Origin: Candidatus Nitrospira nitrosa
GTDB taxonomy: Bacteria; Nitrospirota; Nitrospiria; Nitrospirales; Nitrospiraceae
Reading direction: 5' to 3'
DNA: 64,000 nucleotides
NCBI RefSeq assembly: GCF_001458735.1
Contig: NZ_CZQA01000001.1
Span: 558,001 to 622,000, forward strand
Below the pieces are notes generated by a model, which saw only the letters and a program-made list of their open reading frames with translations, had not been told where the DNA came from and made no database searches. Positions 27,197 through 35,779 of the stretch are shown in pieces. Every line of letters starts with the position of its first letter. Within the stretch, counting starts at the first letter, position 1. A program made the translations under genes and the position numbers.

Positions 27197-27487
27197 AATC
27201 ACAAGTTGAAGCTCAGCTCTGGCGGAAGAGGCTGTGACGACCCAGTCATGCCCAGCAGCAGAAATACTAGCGGTACGCAGCACCCCCCCCCAAGCGATAG
27301 CCCAGACCGTCGACGTACTCATACTTGTTGGCTACCGCCCTACTATCACATAATTCTCACTGTCTGAAACAGTGATGGTGCGCCAACCGCCCCAATAACT
27401 TTACATGCTTGTAATAGACCCATAACGCTCCAGCAACAGACTCTTGCTACCCTGATAGCAATACATAATCTTAAAAAGGAGGATCAG

Positions 27488-27871
27488 ATGGTAACAGTTG
27501 GCAACTTGATGCAGACAGAACCGGTGACAGTGGAGGCAGGTACATCAGTCATCGAGGCAGCGAAACTCATGAGAGCCTGCAATGTAGAAAGTGTATTGGT
27601 GACACACAAAGCAAAGATCATCGGGATCGTCACCGAGTCGGACATCGTCAAGAAATTCGTCGGTGCTGAGAAGGCATCTTACTTTGTGCCGGTTGATGCC
27701 ATCATGAGCAGTCCCGTTCCTGGTATCGAAGAGCGGCGGCCATTAACAGAAGCCGCCGACCTCATGGATAAGCATCGCACGCTGCACCTCGGAGTGACCA
27801 AAGGAGGCGCACTCATCGGGCTTGTTTCTGTTCGAGACTTTCTTCGACCGGTGTCCATCGACGAGTTTTAA
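27488..27871 (+). CDS. Two-CBS-domain protein
   Basis: 127-residue cytoplasmic protein made only of a CBS pair (Bateman module), which binds adenine nucleotides and senses energy state. Motifs: VGNLMQTEPVTVEAGTSVIEA, IIGIVTESDIVKKFV in the first CBS, VDAIMSSPVPGIEERRPLTEA and LIGLVSVRDFLRPV in the second. A strong ribosome-binding site AAAAGGAGGATCAG precedes the ATG. It stands alone, between an IS-damaged gene and a short winged-helix-like gene; the partner it regulates is unknown. A related CBS pair is fused to PilZ near 40.7 kb. Confidence 0.9.
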   Translation: MVTVGNLMQTEPVTVEAGTSVIEAAKLMRACNVESVLVTHKAKIIGIVTESDIVKKFVGAEKASYFVPVDAIMSSPVPGIEERRPLTEAADLMDKHRTLHLGVTKGGALIGLVSVRDFLRPVSIDEF

Positions 27872-28273
27872 GCATCTCTCCGCTCGTGAGCTGCCTGCCT
27901 AGTCGACGCGGCAGTTCCGCCCCGTTCTTCAACCTCTCCCAAGCGCATCTCTACCTTGTCTTCAAAAGGGGGCGTCCTCTCCGGCCCTTCCTACTCCTCA
28001 TCTTCACGGTAACGCCATGACACGCCACAGTCTACCCCCTCACCCTCCCTGCACTTCGAATCGTACGAGCCTCCCGCCAAGTACCCTTGCAGTTAACATA
28101 GGTTTTACTTGTTCGTGATCTGTTTGGAATGAGCATCCGATACCCTGCTTGTGAAGGAGAACAGGAAGGAAGCGATGGCAACACTCGAAATCGGGATTCC
28201 CGCTGGAACCCAACGACACGAACAAGGCCTCACAATACTGTGCCTATTGATCTTCACCCCAAGGAGGTGCGCT
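27872..28273. other. Intergenic stretch without a confident gene
   Basis: About 400 bases after the CBS gene. An open frame from 28175 (ATG after AGGAAGG) runs in frame into the next gene, but the internal start with a perfect AAGGAGGTG is preferred. No repeat, hairpin terminator or tRNA seen. Confidence 0.5.
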
Positions 28274-28468
28274 ATGATTGAATCACCGGCGACGAAACTA
28301 CTGGCCATTGTGCAGGAACGGAAACGTATTCCACTCGAAGAACTCCTGGACCGCTGTCCCGAACTCACCTGGAACCAGGTCTTCGCGCTCGTGGATAACC
28401 TCAGCCGTCATGCCTTGATTTGTTTGCATCGACGCGGAGTTGATTACGAGTTACGAGCGGTTTCGTAA
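28274..28468 (+). CDS. Small winged-helix-like hypothetical protein
   Basis: 64 residues: MIESPATKLLAIVQERKRI then PLEELLDRCPELTWNQVFALVDNLSR and CLHRRGVDYELRAVS. The helix-turn-helix followed by a beta hairpin suggests a truncated winged-helix DNA-binding fold, similar to short proteins common in Nitrospira-like genomes. Start fixed by AAGGAGGTG four bases before the ATG. No operon partner; function unknown. Confidence 0.7.
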   Translation: MIESPATKLLAIVQERKRIPLEELLDRCPELTWNQVFALVDNLSRHALICLHRRGVDYELRAVS

Positions 28469-28661
28469 TTCGGTACGCGGCAGGCTCACTTCTTGACCAA
28501 ACTCCGTAGCCTGGATGCACTTATCTACAGCAAATCACAACTGGCACTGTCTGGCAGACGTTTACCACTGGTTCATCGCCGGCAATTGGAACGAATTGGT
28601 GCGAAGTTGACCAAAGAGCCGCAGACCGAGTGGTGAAGGGGCACGCAGGCTTGTTTGGTTG

Positions 28662-29381
28662 CTACCAATCCGCGCCAAGCCGATCGATGACGATCTGATG
28701 GACAACCGTGTACTTTCCCAACGTAGAAAGGTACACAGCGGCCTCGGCCACATCAAATGGGTCAATCTTCTCACTGCGTTCAATCTCTGCCTGAGGCGCA
28801 TCCACCAATTCGTCAGCCACAGCTCCTGGACAAATAGCACTGACCTTGATGCCGTAGGGTCTGCCTTCATCAGCCAAGGATTTAGTCAGCGCCATAATGC
28901 CGTGCTTCGACGCGCTGTAGGTTCCCGTGCCTCCCCAGGCTTGCAGACCAGCCACACTCGACATGTTGAGAATCACCCCGCCGCGCTGCTGCTTCATCTG
29001 CCGGAAGCCGGCCCGACAACACAAGAAGGTGCCACGTAAGTTGATCGTCATCACCTCATCGAATGCCTGGATACTCGTGTCAGCGATTCGCCCACCACCG
29101 CCGATGCCGGCATTGTTGACGAGAATATCGATCCGACCGTAACGAGAGACCGATTCGGTGATCAACCGTTCCACCTGCCGCTCGTCGGCCACGTCTGTTT
29201 GGACCGCTATGGCTTCTCCACCATTCTGTTGGATCTGTTGCACCGTTTGCTGACAGCGTGCCATTCGCCTGGCCGCCACGATAACCTTTGCGCCTTCCTG
29301 GCCAAACCGAAGGGCAATGGCCTTGCCGATCCCGCTGCTACTACCGGTGACAATTGCGATCTTGTCTGTTAATCGCAACAT
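28662..29381 (-). CDS. Short-chain dehydrogenase/reductase
   Basis: Classical SDR of 239 residues, NAD(P)-dependent. Cofactor motif TGSSSGIGKAI (12-22), NNAGIGGGGRI near 88-98, catalytic Ser in NMSSVAGLQ and YSASKHG (Tyr/Lys), then CPGAVADELV. It resembles 3-oxoacyl-ACP reductase FabG and glucose dehydrogenase types, so the substrate is open. Monocistronic in appearance; its 5' side faces the repeat-flanked sox-like genes. Confidence 0.88.
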   Translation of the reverse strand: MLRLTDKIAIVTGSSSGIGKAIALRFGQEGAKVIVAARRMARCQQTVQQIQQNGGEAIAVQTDVADERQVERLITESVSRYGRIDILVNNAGIGGGGRIADTSIQAFDEVMTINLRGTFLCCRAGFRQMKQQRGGVILNMSSVAGLQAWGGTGTYSASKHGIMALTKSLADEGRPYGIKVSAICPGAVADELVDAPQAEIERSEKIDPFDVAEAAVYLSTLGKYTVVHQIVIDRLGADW

Positions 29382-29481
29382 GTTTTACACATAGCCTCTG
29401 CTCTCATTTAGCAATATGCTGAACAACTCAGTTATGAAAGTCGCTGAATGTTCCCTGTGGGATACACACCACAATAACTTA

Positions 29482-29601
29482 AGGATGCTCAAAAAGGCCG
29501 TCCGGCAAGGCCGCAGTGAGCGAAGAGGTAAGGCATACGCTCCAGTACGTCGAGCCTCTGGGCGATGCGAGAACGCCGCTGGTGGACTTTTTCAGCATCC
29601 T
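29482..29601. repeat. 120-bp inverted-repeat element, copy A (MITE-like)
   Basis: Begins AGGATGCTCAAAAAG and ends CTTTTTCAGCATCCT, an imperfect terminal inverted repeat of about 24 bases. The inside (GGCAAGGCCGCAGTGAGCGAAGAG and GATGCGAGAACGCCGCTGG) matches copy B at 30231-30352. It has no coding capacity and ends one base short of the stop codon of the cytochrome gene. Confidence 0.8.
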
Positions 29602-29602
29602 G

Positions 29603-30118
29603 TTAGTGCACATCAGGCCTGGGATCAAGGATAAACCCGTTCCGGTTGGGCATCTCAACCTTGGGAAGACTGTGGGCATCCAGAATAGCATCCTCGGCAA
29701 TAATCTGGTTCTGATGCAGTAGCCAGGCAACCAGTGCGTAGATTTCATCCGCCTTCAGCGACTGAGGGGCAGTAAACGGCATCGCCCGACGGAGATAGTC
29801 ATACAAAGTCGTGGCGTATGGCCAATAGCTCCCGATGGTCTTGAGCGGCTTGGTCGTCCGCAAACTGCCTTGCCCTCCGACCAGCACGTCATTCGGCCCT
29901 TCTTTTCCCGTCGGCCCATGGCACGCAGCACACTTCATCGCATAGAGCTCTGCCCCCTGTTTCACCGTGCCCTGACCCGGTGGGAGACCCTGTCCATCCG
30001 GTGAGACGTCGATATTCCACGCTGCGATATCGCTCGCCGACGCAGGCTGCCCCGCGCCATAACCTGGATCACCCATTTCTGCAGACAATCCGACCGATGG
30101 AATGAACAACACCAGCAT
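29603..30118 (-). CDS. SoxD-like monohaem cytochrome c subunit
   Basis: Periplasmic c-type cytochrome with one haem site (ELYAMKCAACHGPTGKEGP) and the axial Met probably in RRAMPFTAPQSL. The stretches GSYWPYATTLYDYL, DEIYALVAWLLHQNQIIAED and SLPKVEMPNRNGF are those of SoxD and related sulfite dehydrogenase cytochromes. It follows the SoxC-like gene, its expected electron donor. The N-terminus is uncertain: the ATG chosen gives only a 13-residue hydrophobic leader; the open frame continues upstream into repeat copy B, which sits where a normal start and promoter would be expected. Expression or export may be affected. Confidence 0.78.
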   Translation of the reverse strand: MLVLFIPSVGLSAEMGDPGYGAGQPASASDIAAWNIDVSPDGQGLPPGQGTVKQGAELYAMKCAACHGPTGKEGPNDVLVGGQGSLRTTKPLKTIGSYWPYATTLYDYLRRAMPFTAPQSLKADEIYALVAWLLHQNQIIAEDAILDAHSLPKVEMPNRNGFILDPRPDVH

Positions 30119-30230
30119 CACCAAACCGATTGGAACACTCCAAAGACCGTTAGCAGTACGTTGATAAACATGTTCATCATGCTGAACACGTACGGCATTC
30201 GGAATGATTACCGAGAGCAAAGCGGCCCAC

Positions 30231-30352
30231 AGGCTGTTCAAAAATTCCGTCCAGCAAGGCCGCAGCGAGCGAAGAGACGAGACATACTCTGAGCGGTATG
30301 GTGAATCTCTAAGCAATGCAAGAACGCCGCTGGCGCACTTCTTCAACAGCCT
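30231..30352. repeat. 122-bp inverted-repeat element, copy B (MITE-like)
   Basis: Begins AGGCTGTTCAAAAATTCC and ends ACTTCTTCAACAGCCT, with the same core as copy A (CAGCAAGGCCGCAGCGAGCGAAGAG; GCAAGAACGCCGCTGGCG). It lies between the SoxC-like and SoxD-like genes and ends two bases before the stop codon of the former. Confidence 0.82.
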
Positions 30353-30353
30353 G

Positions 30354-31613
30354 TCAGGCATAGACGTTCCTCACAGTGCCATCTCGCCCGATCTTCCAGC
30401 TCTGAATCCCGTTGTAATGGTAGCTTGAATGGAGCCCACGCACCTTGATGAGTGCATCGCGAGTCGGCTGCTGGTATCCAGTTTCATCGAAACAGCGACT
30501 CTGGATGATGGTCTCTTGACCATCCCATTTCCAGGGAAACCGAAAGCGCGTATGGCATTTGGGCAACACCGGCTCTTGTAGCTGTGCCAGTCTCCAGATC
30601 TGTCCGCCATCCACCGACACTTCGACGGCTGTGATGCGCCCACGCCCACTCCAGGCGAGACCTTGAATTTCGTGGACGCCTGGGTGAAGTTGCTGTCGTC
30701 CAGAGGGCCTCGTGATGACCGACTTCGCCTCCATGGCGAGACTGAACTGATAGGCTGTCCCGTTAGGGAGCAGATCCGTGTATTTCGCCGTCTCCCACCG
30801 GGTCATGAACGGCGCTGAACCAAACTTCAATCGTCTCAGCCATTTCACGTTGATGTTGCCCTCAAATCCGGGGAGGAGTAATCGCAGTGGATACCCCTGT
30901 TCAGGCCGCAATGCTTCACCATTCTGGCCATAGCAGACCATCGCTTCGTTCAGCACCTCATCGGTGAGCGGCACACTGCGAGCCAAAGCAGCCGCATCGC
31001 TTCCTTCCGCCAACATCCAGGTCGCTTCCCGCTGTACATGAACCGCATCCAATAAGGTGGATAGCTTGACGCCGGTCCACTCGCTCGTACTCGTCAAGCC
31101 ATGAAGCCCCTGCACGGTGGAGTCCCGTGCCTCACCCCACCCGTCTCGACTGTTCCCAGAGCATTCCACGAAGGCGATGCGAGACGCCGACGGCAACCGC
31201 ATCAATTCCTCCAGAGTGAAGAACAGGGGATGATCGACCAACCCATGTATTAACAAACGATGGCGGGTTGGATCGATGGCTGGTACCCCATTGTGGTGTC
31301 GTTCAAAGTGGAGTGCTGAAGGGGTGATGATCCCCTGGAGGTCTTGAAGCGGAGTGGTTGAAGAGGTCGGCGCGACGAGTCTTGCCTGCTTCTCAAAAGG
31401 CGACCGCTCGCCATAGGGATGTGGCGAGGCACCAGGCACCCGCGTGGGATCACTGGTGTCATGTGACTGTTCGGCTTGTGCATCGAACAGCGCCGACGAT
31501 GCGCTCATTGCCAGCAGCGATGCACCGCCAGCAAGAAACTGGCGTCGATTGAGTGCCGGCGCAGTCCGCGCTCGGTTCGAATATTCCGAATCATCCCGAA
31601 CGTTGTCGCTCAT
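30354..31613 (-). CDS. SoxC-like molybdopterin sulfane/sulfite dehydrogenase
   Basis: Sulfite-oxidase-fold enzyme, about 419 residues, exported by the Tat route: twin-arginine signal NRRQFLAGGASLLAMSASSA. The molybdenum-binding cysteine is in IAFVECSGNSRDGWGE; other family marks are RHRLLIHGLVDHPL, LHGLTSTSEWTGVKL, GFEGNINVKWLRRLK and VEVSVDGGQIW. SoxC pairs with the cytochrome SoxD to oxidise sulfane sulfur or sulfite. The start MSDNVRDDSEY is chosen because it places the twin arginine properly. The last codons and stop abut repeat copy B. Sulfite dehydrogenase SorA is the alternative name. Confidence 0.87.
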   Translation of the reverse strand: MSDNVRDDSEYSNRARTAPALNRRQFLAGGASLLAMSASSALFDAQAEQSHDTSDPTRVPGASPHPYGERSPFEKQARLVAPTSSTTPLQDLQGIITPSALHFERHHNGVPAIDPTRHRLLIHGLVDHPLFFTLEELMRLPSASRIAFVECSGNSRDGWGEARDSTVQGLHGLTSTSEWTGVKLSTLLDAVHVQREATWMLAEGSDAAALARSVPLTDEVLNEAMVCYGQNGEALRPEQGYPLRLLLPGFEGNINVKWLRRLKFGSAPFMTRWETAKYTDLLPNGTAYQFSLAMEAKSVITRPSGRQQLHPGVHEIQGLAWSGRGRITAVEVSVDGGQIWRLAQLQEPVLPKCHTRFRFPWKWDGQETIIQSRCFDETGYQQPTRDALIKVRGLHSSYHYNGIQSWKIGRDGTVRNVYA

Positions 31614-31732
31614 AGCACGACACTCTCTTGAGCATTGAGGAGGTAGGTGGATAATTCTACGCCGGTTCGTGAGCTGAGCCAACAGCCAATCTGCTGACCA
31701 CCAGATTCCTCCTTATCACTAGGAGGGGGCCA

Positions 31733-32725
31733 TTACAGCTGCACCACCACCTTGCCGATGCTGGTGTGCTGTTCCAGCATGGTATGGCCGGCACGAAGAT
31801 GTTCGACAGTCAGTCCGTGTAACACCTTGTTCGCCGTCGTGCGCATCTTCCCGGCCTCAACACAATCTTTCACCTCCGCAAGAATTCTTCCCTGAGACTC
31901 CATGCGATAGTCGAACATGGACTTGGTAAACATCAATTCCCAATGAAGACTCACGGCTTTTCGTTTAAAGATGGATATATCCAGACCATCGGCGTCGTCA
32001 ATAAGCCCAATTTCGCCGAACGGCGCTACGATCTCAGCCATGTTGGTCCAGTGCTGACCGGAATGGGTTGTACTGAAGATGCAGTCGACGAACTGTACTC
32101 CGAGTGCTCGAATGTCTGAGACGAAGTCCTGATGTGACACCACATGATCTGCACCCAAACTGGTCGCCCACTGTCGGCTCTCCGAACGAAATGCGGTGGC
32201 AATGACGGTCAGGGGAGTTTTGAGCTTGAGCAATTGGATCGCCTGTGACCCCACGCCTCCGGCGCCGCCAATGATGAGGATGGTCTTACGGTCAGGCCCA
32301 GTGAGGCGCATCTTTTCGAAGAGCATCTCGTAAGCTGTGAGGCTCGTCAGCGGAAGAGCTGCGGCTTCGGCAAATGAAAGGTTCTTCGGCTTCATGGCCA
32401 CGAGCCGTTCATCGACCAGCTGCCAGCTCGCGTAACATCCAGCCCTGTTCAGATCTCCGCTATAAAACACTTCGTCACCGACCTTGAAGTGCACTGCATC
32501 ATTGCCGCAGGCCCGTACAATCCCCGCGGCATCCCACCCCAAGATGACAGGCTTTCCGTCTGTTCCGGATCGCCGCGAGCGGATCTTGTAATCAATTGGA
32601 TTCAAACCAATGGCTTTGACCTCAACCAGAAGATCATGGCCAGTTGGAATGGGATCGGGCAATTCCGTCAACTGAAGATTGAACGCATCCAGCTTATGTG
32701 CCTGTGTGTAGCCAAGGGCTTTCAT
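31733..32725 (-). CDS. Zinc-type alcohol dehydrogenase-like MDR oxidoreductase
   Basis: Medium-chain dehydrogenase/reductase of 330 residues. GroES-like domain (GLNPIDYKIRSR, GWDAAGIV, VGDEVFYSGD) and Rossmann domain with IIGGAGGVGSQAIQLLK (NADPH). The structural-zinc cysteine cluster and catalytic zinc ligands are missing, so it belongs with the quinone-oxidoreductase-like branch (TIGR02817 type, YogA). Strong AGGAGG precedes the ATG. Single gene, substrate unknown. Confidence 0.88.
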   Translation of the reverse strand: MKALGYTQAHKLDAFNLQLTELPDPIPTGHDLLVEVKAIGLNPIDYKIRSRRSGTDGKPVILGWDAAGIVRACGNDAVHFKVGDEVFYSGDLNRAGCYASWQLVDERLVAMKPKNLSFAEAAALPLTSLTAYEMLFEKMRLTGPDRKTILIIGGAGGVGSQAIQLLKLKTPLTVIATAFRSESRQWATSLGADHVVSHQDFVSDIRALGVQFVDCIFSTTHSGQHWTNMAEIVAPFGEIGLIDDADGLDISIFKRKAVSLHWELMFTKSMFDYRMESQGRILAEVKDCVEAGKMRTTANKVLHGLTVEHLRAGHTMLEQHTSIGKVVVQL

Positions 32726-33025
32726 GTGTGCCTCCTAGTTCTGGCGTCTACCATAAAGATCCGCAAGCTCGGAAGACAAGGCCACCCACGATTGGGCGAA
32801 TATGGGAAGTTGACCATAATGGCGCAACAGAAATTCTGTTCATTTGAACTGGACGACGGAAACGAGGGAGACCAATCGAGTCTGACTCACTGCAGAGAAC
32901 TTGACAGAGGCTCCGCCCTCTTCACCATCTCGAAAGCACACGACAACCACTGAAGACGGGGTATGGTCGGACTGTTCATAGGTCAAGGGCTGCTCGCGTG
33001 GGATAGCTGAGAGGACGTGAGGGTC
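32726..33025. other. Intergenic stretch, nothing recognised
   Basis: 300 bases between the dehydrogenase start and the 3' end of the broken porin gene. It should contain the dehydrogenase promoter, but no good -35/-10 pair, repeat or terminator could be picked out. Confidence 0.5.
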
Positions 33026-33454
33026 CTAAAACGGTAATACTTTTTTGACATCCTGCTGCAACCTGACGAGGTCGTACTTCACCAGAAAATTGACTCTGAA
33101 TCCCTCTCCTGATACATCGTTTTTATTAACTCTTTGCCCCCACAGAAACCCTCCACCGATCGTGATCCCTTCCGCCGGACTATACATGAGATTACAGTCG
33201 AGATACTGCGTTCGCTTATAGGTCTCAGCAGGAGAGAGTTCCGTTGTATTCACCTGAAGGAAACCGTAGCTCACCGTTGACCTCCAATGTTCATTCCAGA
33301 AATGCTGAATGGCCGCATAGCCTCCATAGGTCGGCTGCACGTTAATGGATCCCGACAACTCATATCCCGCGTCAAGATTGAGATTCTTCGTATCGCTAAA
33401 GTACCGAGTGATCCCCTCCCCATACACCCCCTGAAATACAATATTGCGCATTGT

Positions 33455-34387
33455 TGCCGTAAATATCCGACAGTCCAGAGTAGACTCTGGACATGGACAC
33501 AAGAACTCGGATCATTCTTGCAGCGGAACTGGCGACTCAAGGGCTCTCCGTTTCCGCGATCGCGGGCCAACTCGAGCGCCATCGAGAAACCATAGGACTC
33601 TGGCTGAAGGCGGTTCGAATCGAAGGACTCTCTGTCTTTCTGGATCGCTATGCTGCGGCCAAGACGGGGCCACGTCCGGCACGACAGGTCCCGGGAGCGG
33701 TCAAACGCCTCGTCTGGGCGATTCGCACCCGTGAACACGACTGCTGTGGGCAGAAGATTCAGTACTTTCTGGCTCATGAACAGCATATCCATCTCTCTGT
33801 TCCCAAGATCTATGAAATCTTGGCTGAACGATACGTCTTACGGCCTCGGGGCCGGACCAATCAGCCACGCGGCGTTGTGCCGATTGCCACGGCTCCCCGC
33901 GCGGTCATTCAGATGGATACCGTGGTTTTTGGCGAGGTCTTCGCCTTTACCGGGGTGGACATCTATACAAAGGAAGCGGATGTCGTTCTGCGGACCGGAC
34001 TAACAAGCGAGGATGGGGCCATGTTTTTGCGCACAGCCATGACTCGCCGCTTTACCGGGCCTGTGCAGATCATCCAGACCGATGGGGGCTCAGAGTTCAA
34101 AGGCGTGTTTGCCCAACAGGTGCTCCAGTATTGTACACGACATCGCATCGCCCGTCCCTATAAGAAGAACGAGCAGGCGTATATTGAGAGCTTCAATCGA
34201 ACCCTGCGCAAGGAATGCTTGGGGTGGATCTCCTATCGAGTAGAAGAACTGCCCACACTCCAGGGCGAGGTGCGTGCATTTCTGGACCGGTATCACTATC
34301 ATCGGCCGCATCTTGGATGCACCCCGATGCGACCGCCGTTATCGCCAAGCCGTGAAGGACCTGACGGACTGTCGGATATTTACGGAG
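33455..34387 (+). mobile_element. IS481-type insertion sequence, about 933 bp
   Basis: Terminal inverted repeats CCGTAAATATCCGACAGTCC (33458-33477) and its exact complement (34366-34385). Outside them lie 15-base words, AATATTGCGCATTGT (33440-33454) and AATAGTGCGTATTGT (34388-34402), 13 of 15 identical, which may be a diverged target duplication. One full-length transposase gene. It is inserted against the direction of the porin gene. Confidence 0.85.
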
Positions 34388-34392
34388 AATAG
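33493..34392 (+). CDS. IS481-family DDE transposase
   Basis: 299 residues, intact. N-terminal helix-turn-helix (LAAELATQGLSVSAIAGQLE, HRETIGLWLKAVR) and a second HTH region, then the integrase core: first Asp in VIQMDTVVFGE, second Asp in IIQTDGGSEFKG, catalytic Glu in QAYIESFNRTLRKE. The stop codon TAG lies three bases outside the inverted repeat, supplied by the flanking sequence, so the C-terminus depends on the insertion site. Start ATG 15 bases inside the left repeat. Confidence 0.9.
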   Translation: MDTRTRIILAAELATQGLSVSAIAGQLERHRETIGLWLKAVRIEGLSVFLDRYAAAKTGPRPARQVPGAVKRLVWAIRTREHDCCGQKIQYFLAHEQHIHLSVPKIYEILAERYVLRPRGRTNQPRGVVPIATAPRAVIQMDTVVFGEVFAFTGVDIYTKEADVVLRTGLTSEDGAMFLRTAMTRRFTGPVQIIQTDGGSEFKGVFAQQVLQYCTRHRIARPYKKNEQAYIESFNRTLRKECLGWISYRVEELPTLQGEVRAFLDRYHYHRPHLGCTPMRPPLSPSREGPDGLSDIYGE

Positions 34393-35697
34393 TGCGTATT
34401 GTCTCGACCCCAGAGCCTCACCAGCCCTGATGCCATTATTCCATAGCCAAATACATGATCCGATTGCCCTAAGCTCGTCACCCCGCCGACGGAGCGAAAG
34501 AGTCCCGCAGTGTTGAAGTGGTAATCATCGGTTTCATACCGATAGCGAAGGACAAAATCTGGGAATGGACTGTTTGAGGACACCGATTGAGCAGTGACCG
34601 GATTCGTGGAGGGAATCCCAGAGGAAGGCTGTTCAGCGGCAACCGAAATGGCATGTCGTGTGGCCAACCGGTGCGTATATCGCACCTGAGGGCTAAACTG
34701 GAAGATCCAAGAATTCGGGCCATTGAAATCCACTGTTTCGGGGATCACATCCGAATCGTGAAAGGTCGACCACGTTTGCCCAACGAGAAGATTTTTTAAC
34801 TGCCCGTAGAAATGTCGCAGGCGAAAATTGGTAGTGTTCCCGGGGCCGACAAAGTCAAATTCGATATAGGTTCGCAAAACATCCCATCGAGTATCCGTCC
34901 TCGTTTCAAGGCTGATGCGCGAGGCTCTTGCCGCCATATTGTAATTTGATGCATCGAGGTTCGGCGTTGGGATAGTTTCGGTCCGAAACTGGTTGATATT
35001 CCCAAGCTCGCTGGAGTCATAAATCGCGTCGGTCCTGATATATCCCCCTATCCGCATCAGCGTATGGGAACCAGGAAAGCGGAAAAATCCGCGAAGGGCA
35101 GGGTCAAACGGGGCATTATCCAGTCGAGCATCCGCATACGCATCTTCTGTGACGAGCTCTCGTTCACGATCTATGGCAGGCACTTCCGTTTGAGTTCCCG
35201 ATGCAAGTGGTTCATCCGGCTGCGGTTCTTTTCTTCTCATGTCTTCAACTGATTGTTCCAGCTGCTTAACCCTGGCTTTCAAGTCCTCTATCTCTGTCCG
35301 CTGAGTCCGTGCTTCAGAATTTTGGATATCGAAGCTGGGACGTTGCGCAAATGCCCAGGGCGACGCATATGTCACACTCAGAGCTACAAATGCATGTGCG
35401 ATTACCAAAATCCGCGGACACCGGTTCATTCTCCTCATGGAGGAACAGTAACCCTCAATCAGCTTTCCTTGCTCTTTGATCATTCTCGTTGAATGAAGAT
35501 GATTTATCGGAGGCACGATCTCACAGATAAGTGAAATGTCTGTGGCGAGGAGAGACAAACTTTCGTGACCACTTCGCTCATGGAAAATCTACGAGAACAG
35601 AGAAGCATTTGCAACTGGCAACCTCCCCTAACGCTTAGAGAGCCGTCTCCCCAGCAGTGTTTTCTTTCGGCAAATCGGTGCTGACTTGAATCGGTGT

Positions 35698-35770
35698 CTA
35701 GTTCACCCTGGAGAACTCGGCGGGGATTCTGATTTCCTTGCCGTCTTGGAGATTGACGACAAACACGGGA
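35698..35770 (-). pseudogene. 3'-end fragment of a paralogue of the secreted-protein gene at 36.4-37.1 kb
   Basis: Read on the minus strand it gives VFVVNLQDGKEIRIPAEF then SRVN and a stop, matching the end of the neighbouring intact gene (same 18 residues, then SKVK). DNA identity is high over about 70 bases. Nothing homologous extends upstream, where higA ends ten bases away. It has no start and is a remnant. Confidence 0.8.
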
Positions 35771-35779
35771 CACAATCGG

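Larger units (their letters stand above)
26663..27206 (-). mobile_element. IS200/IS605-type insertion sequence, about 544 bp
   Basis: Single-gene element with tnpA only. Each end has a 20-base hairpin just inside the boundary (26670-26689 and 27177-27196). The octamer TGAAGCTC stands at both junctions, so the ends could be shifted by up to eight bases; excision of one copy plus the element rejoins the host gene in frame. HUH transposases of this family move as single strands and recognise such subterminal hairpins; they do not make conventional target duplications, so the shared octamer probably reflects the cleavage-site sequence. Confidence 0.85.
24942..27283 (-). pseudogene. TIGR03790-family gene broken by IS200/IS605, a nonsense codon and a frameshift
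   Basis: Reading leftward from a GTG beside a run of nine C (plus strand), the frame gives a signal-like start and ARAEL, is cut by the insertion, and resumes HSDQVMIVANGNSRKS and VAEYYAARRSVPS. An in-frame TAG (26569-26571) replaces a probable Glu codon, then QIVKLDLPEGETISRSEYD continues. A one-base frameshift between about 25.9 and 26.0 kb leads into the C-terminal part (SVDSELSLLWW, LTGSMYLDAQG, VGEPYLDAFPEPLEF, LVGDPLYNP), which ends at 24942. The order of segments matches the TIGR03790 family of uncharacterised secreted proteins. Removing the insertion restores the frame, so the element entered a once-intact gene. Confidence 0.8.
33026..35438 (-). pseudogene. DcaP-like outer-membrane porin gene split by an IS481-type element
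   Basis: The N-terminal part (35438 to about 34388) has a signal peptide (VIAHAFVALSVTYASPWAFA), a coiled coil (TEIEDLKARVKQLEQSVEDM), then a beta-barrel start: FRFPGSHTLMRIGGYIRTDA, TYIEFDFVGPGNTTNFRLRH, LLVGQTWSTFHDSD, as in DcaP/trimeric porins. The barrel resumes beyond the insertion with NIVFQGVYGEGITRYFSD and ends KYDLVRLQQDVKKVLPF with a terminal Phe as expected for a barrel. The two parts lie in different frames, so besides the insertion there is a one-base offset. Upstream SD is weak. Not functional as it stands. Confidence 0.82.

Noticed and set aside
28151-28273. Upstream in-frame extension of the small winged-helix-like gene
   Set aside because: The internal ATG has a perfect AAGGAGGTG at the right distance and gives a family-like N-terminus; the extension looks non-coding.
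35504-35773. 89-codon leftward frame over the duplicated gene tail
   Set aside because: It is out of frame with the recognisable remnant (VFVVNLQDGKEI) and has no family likeness.
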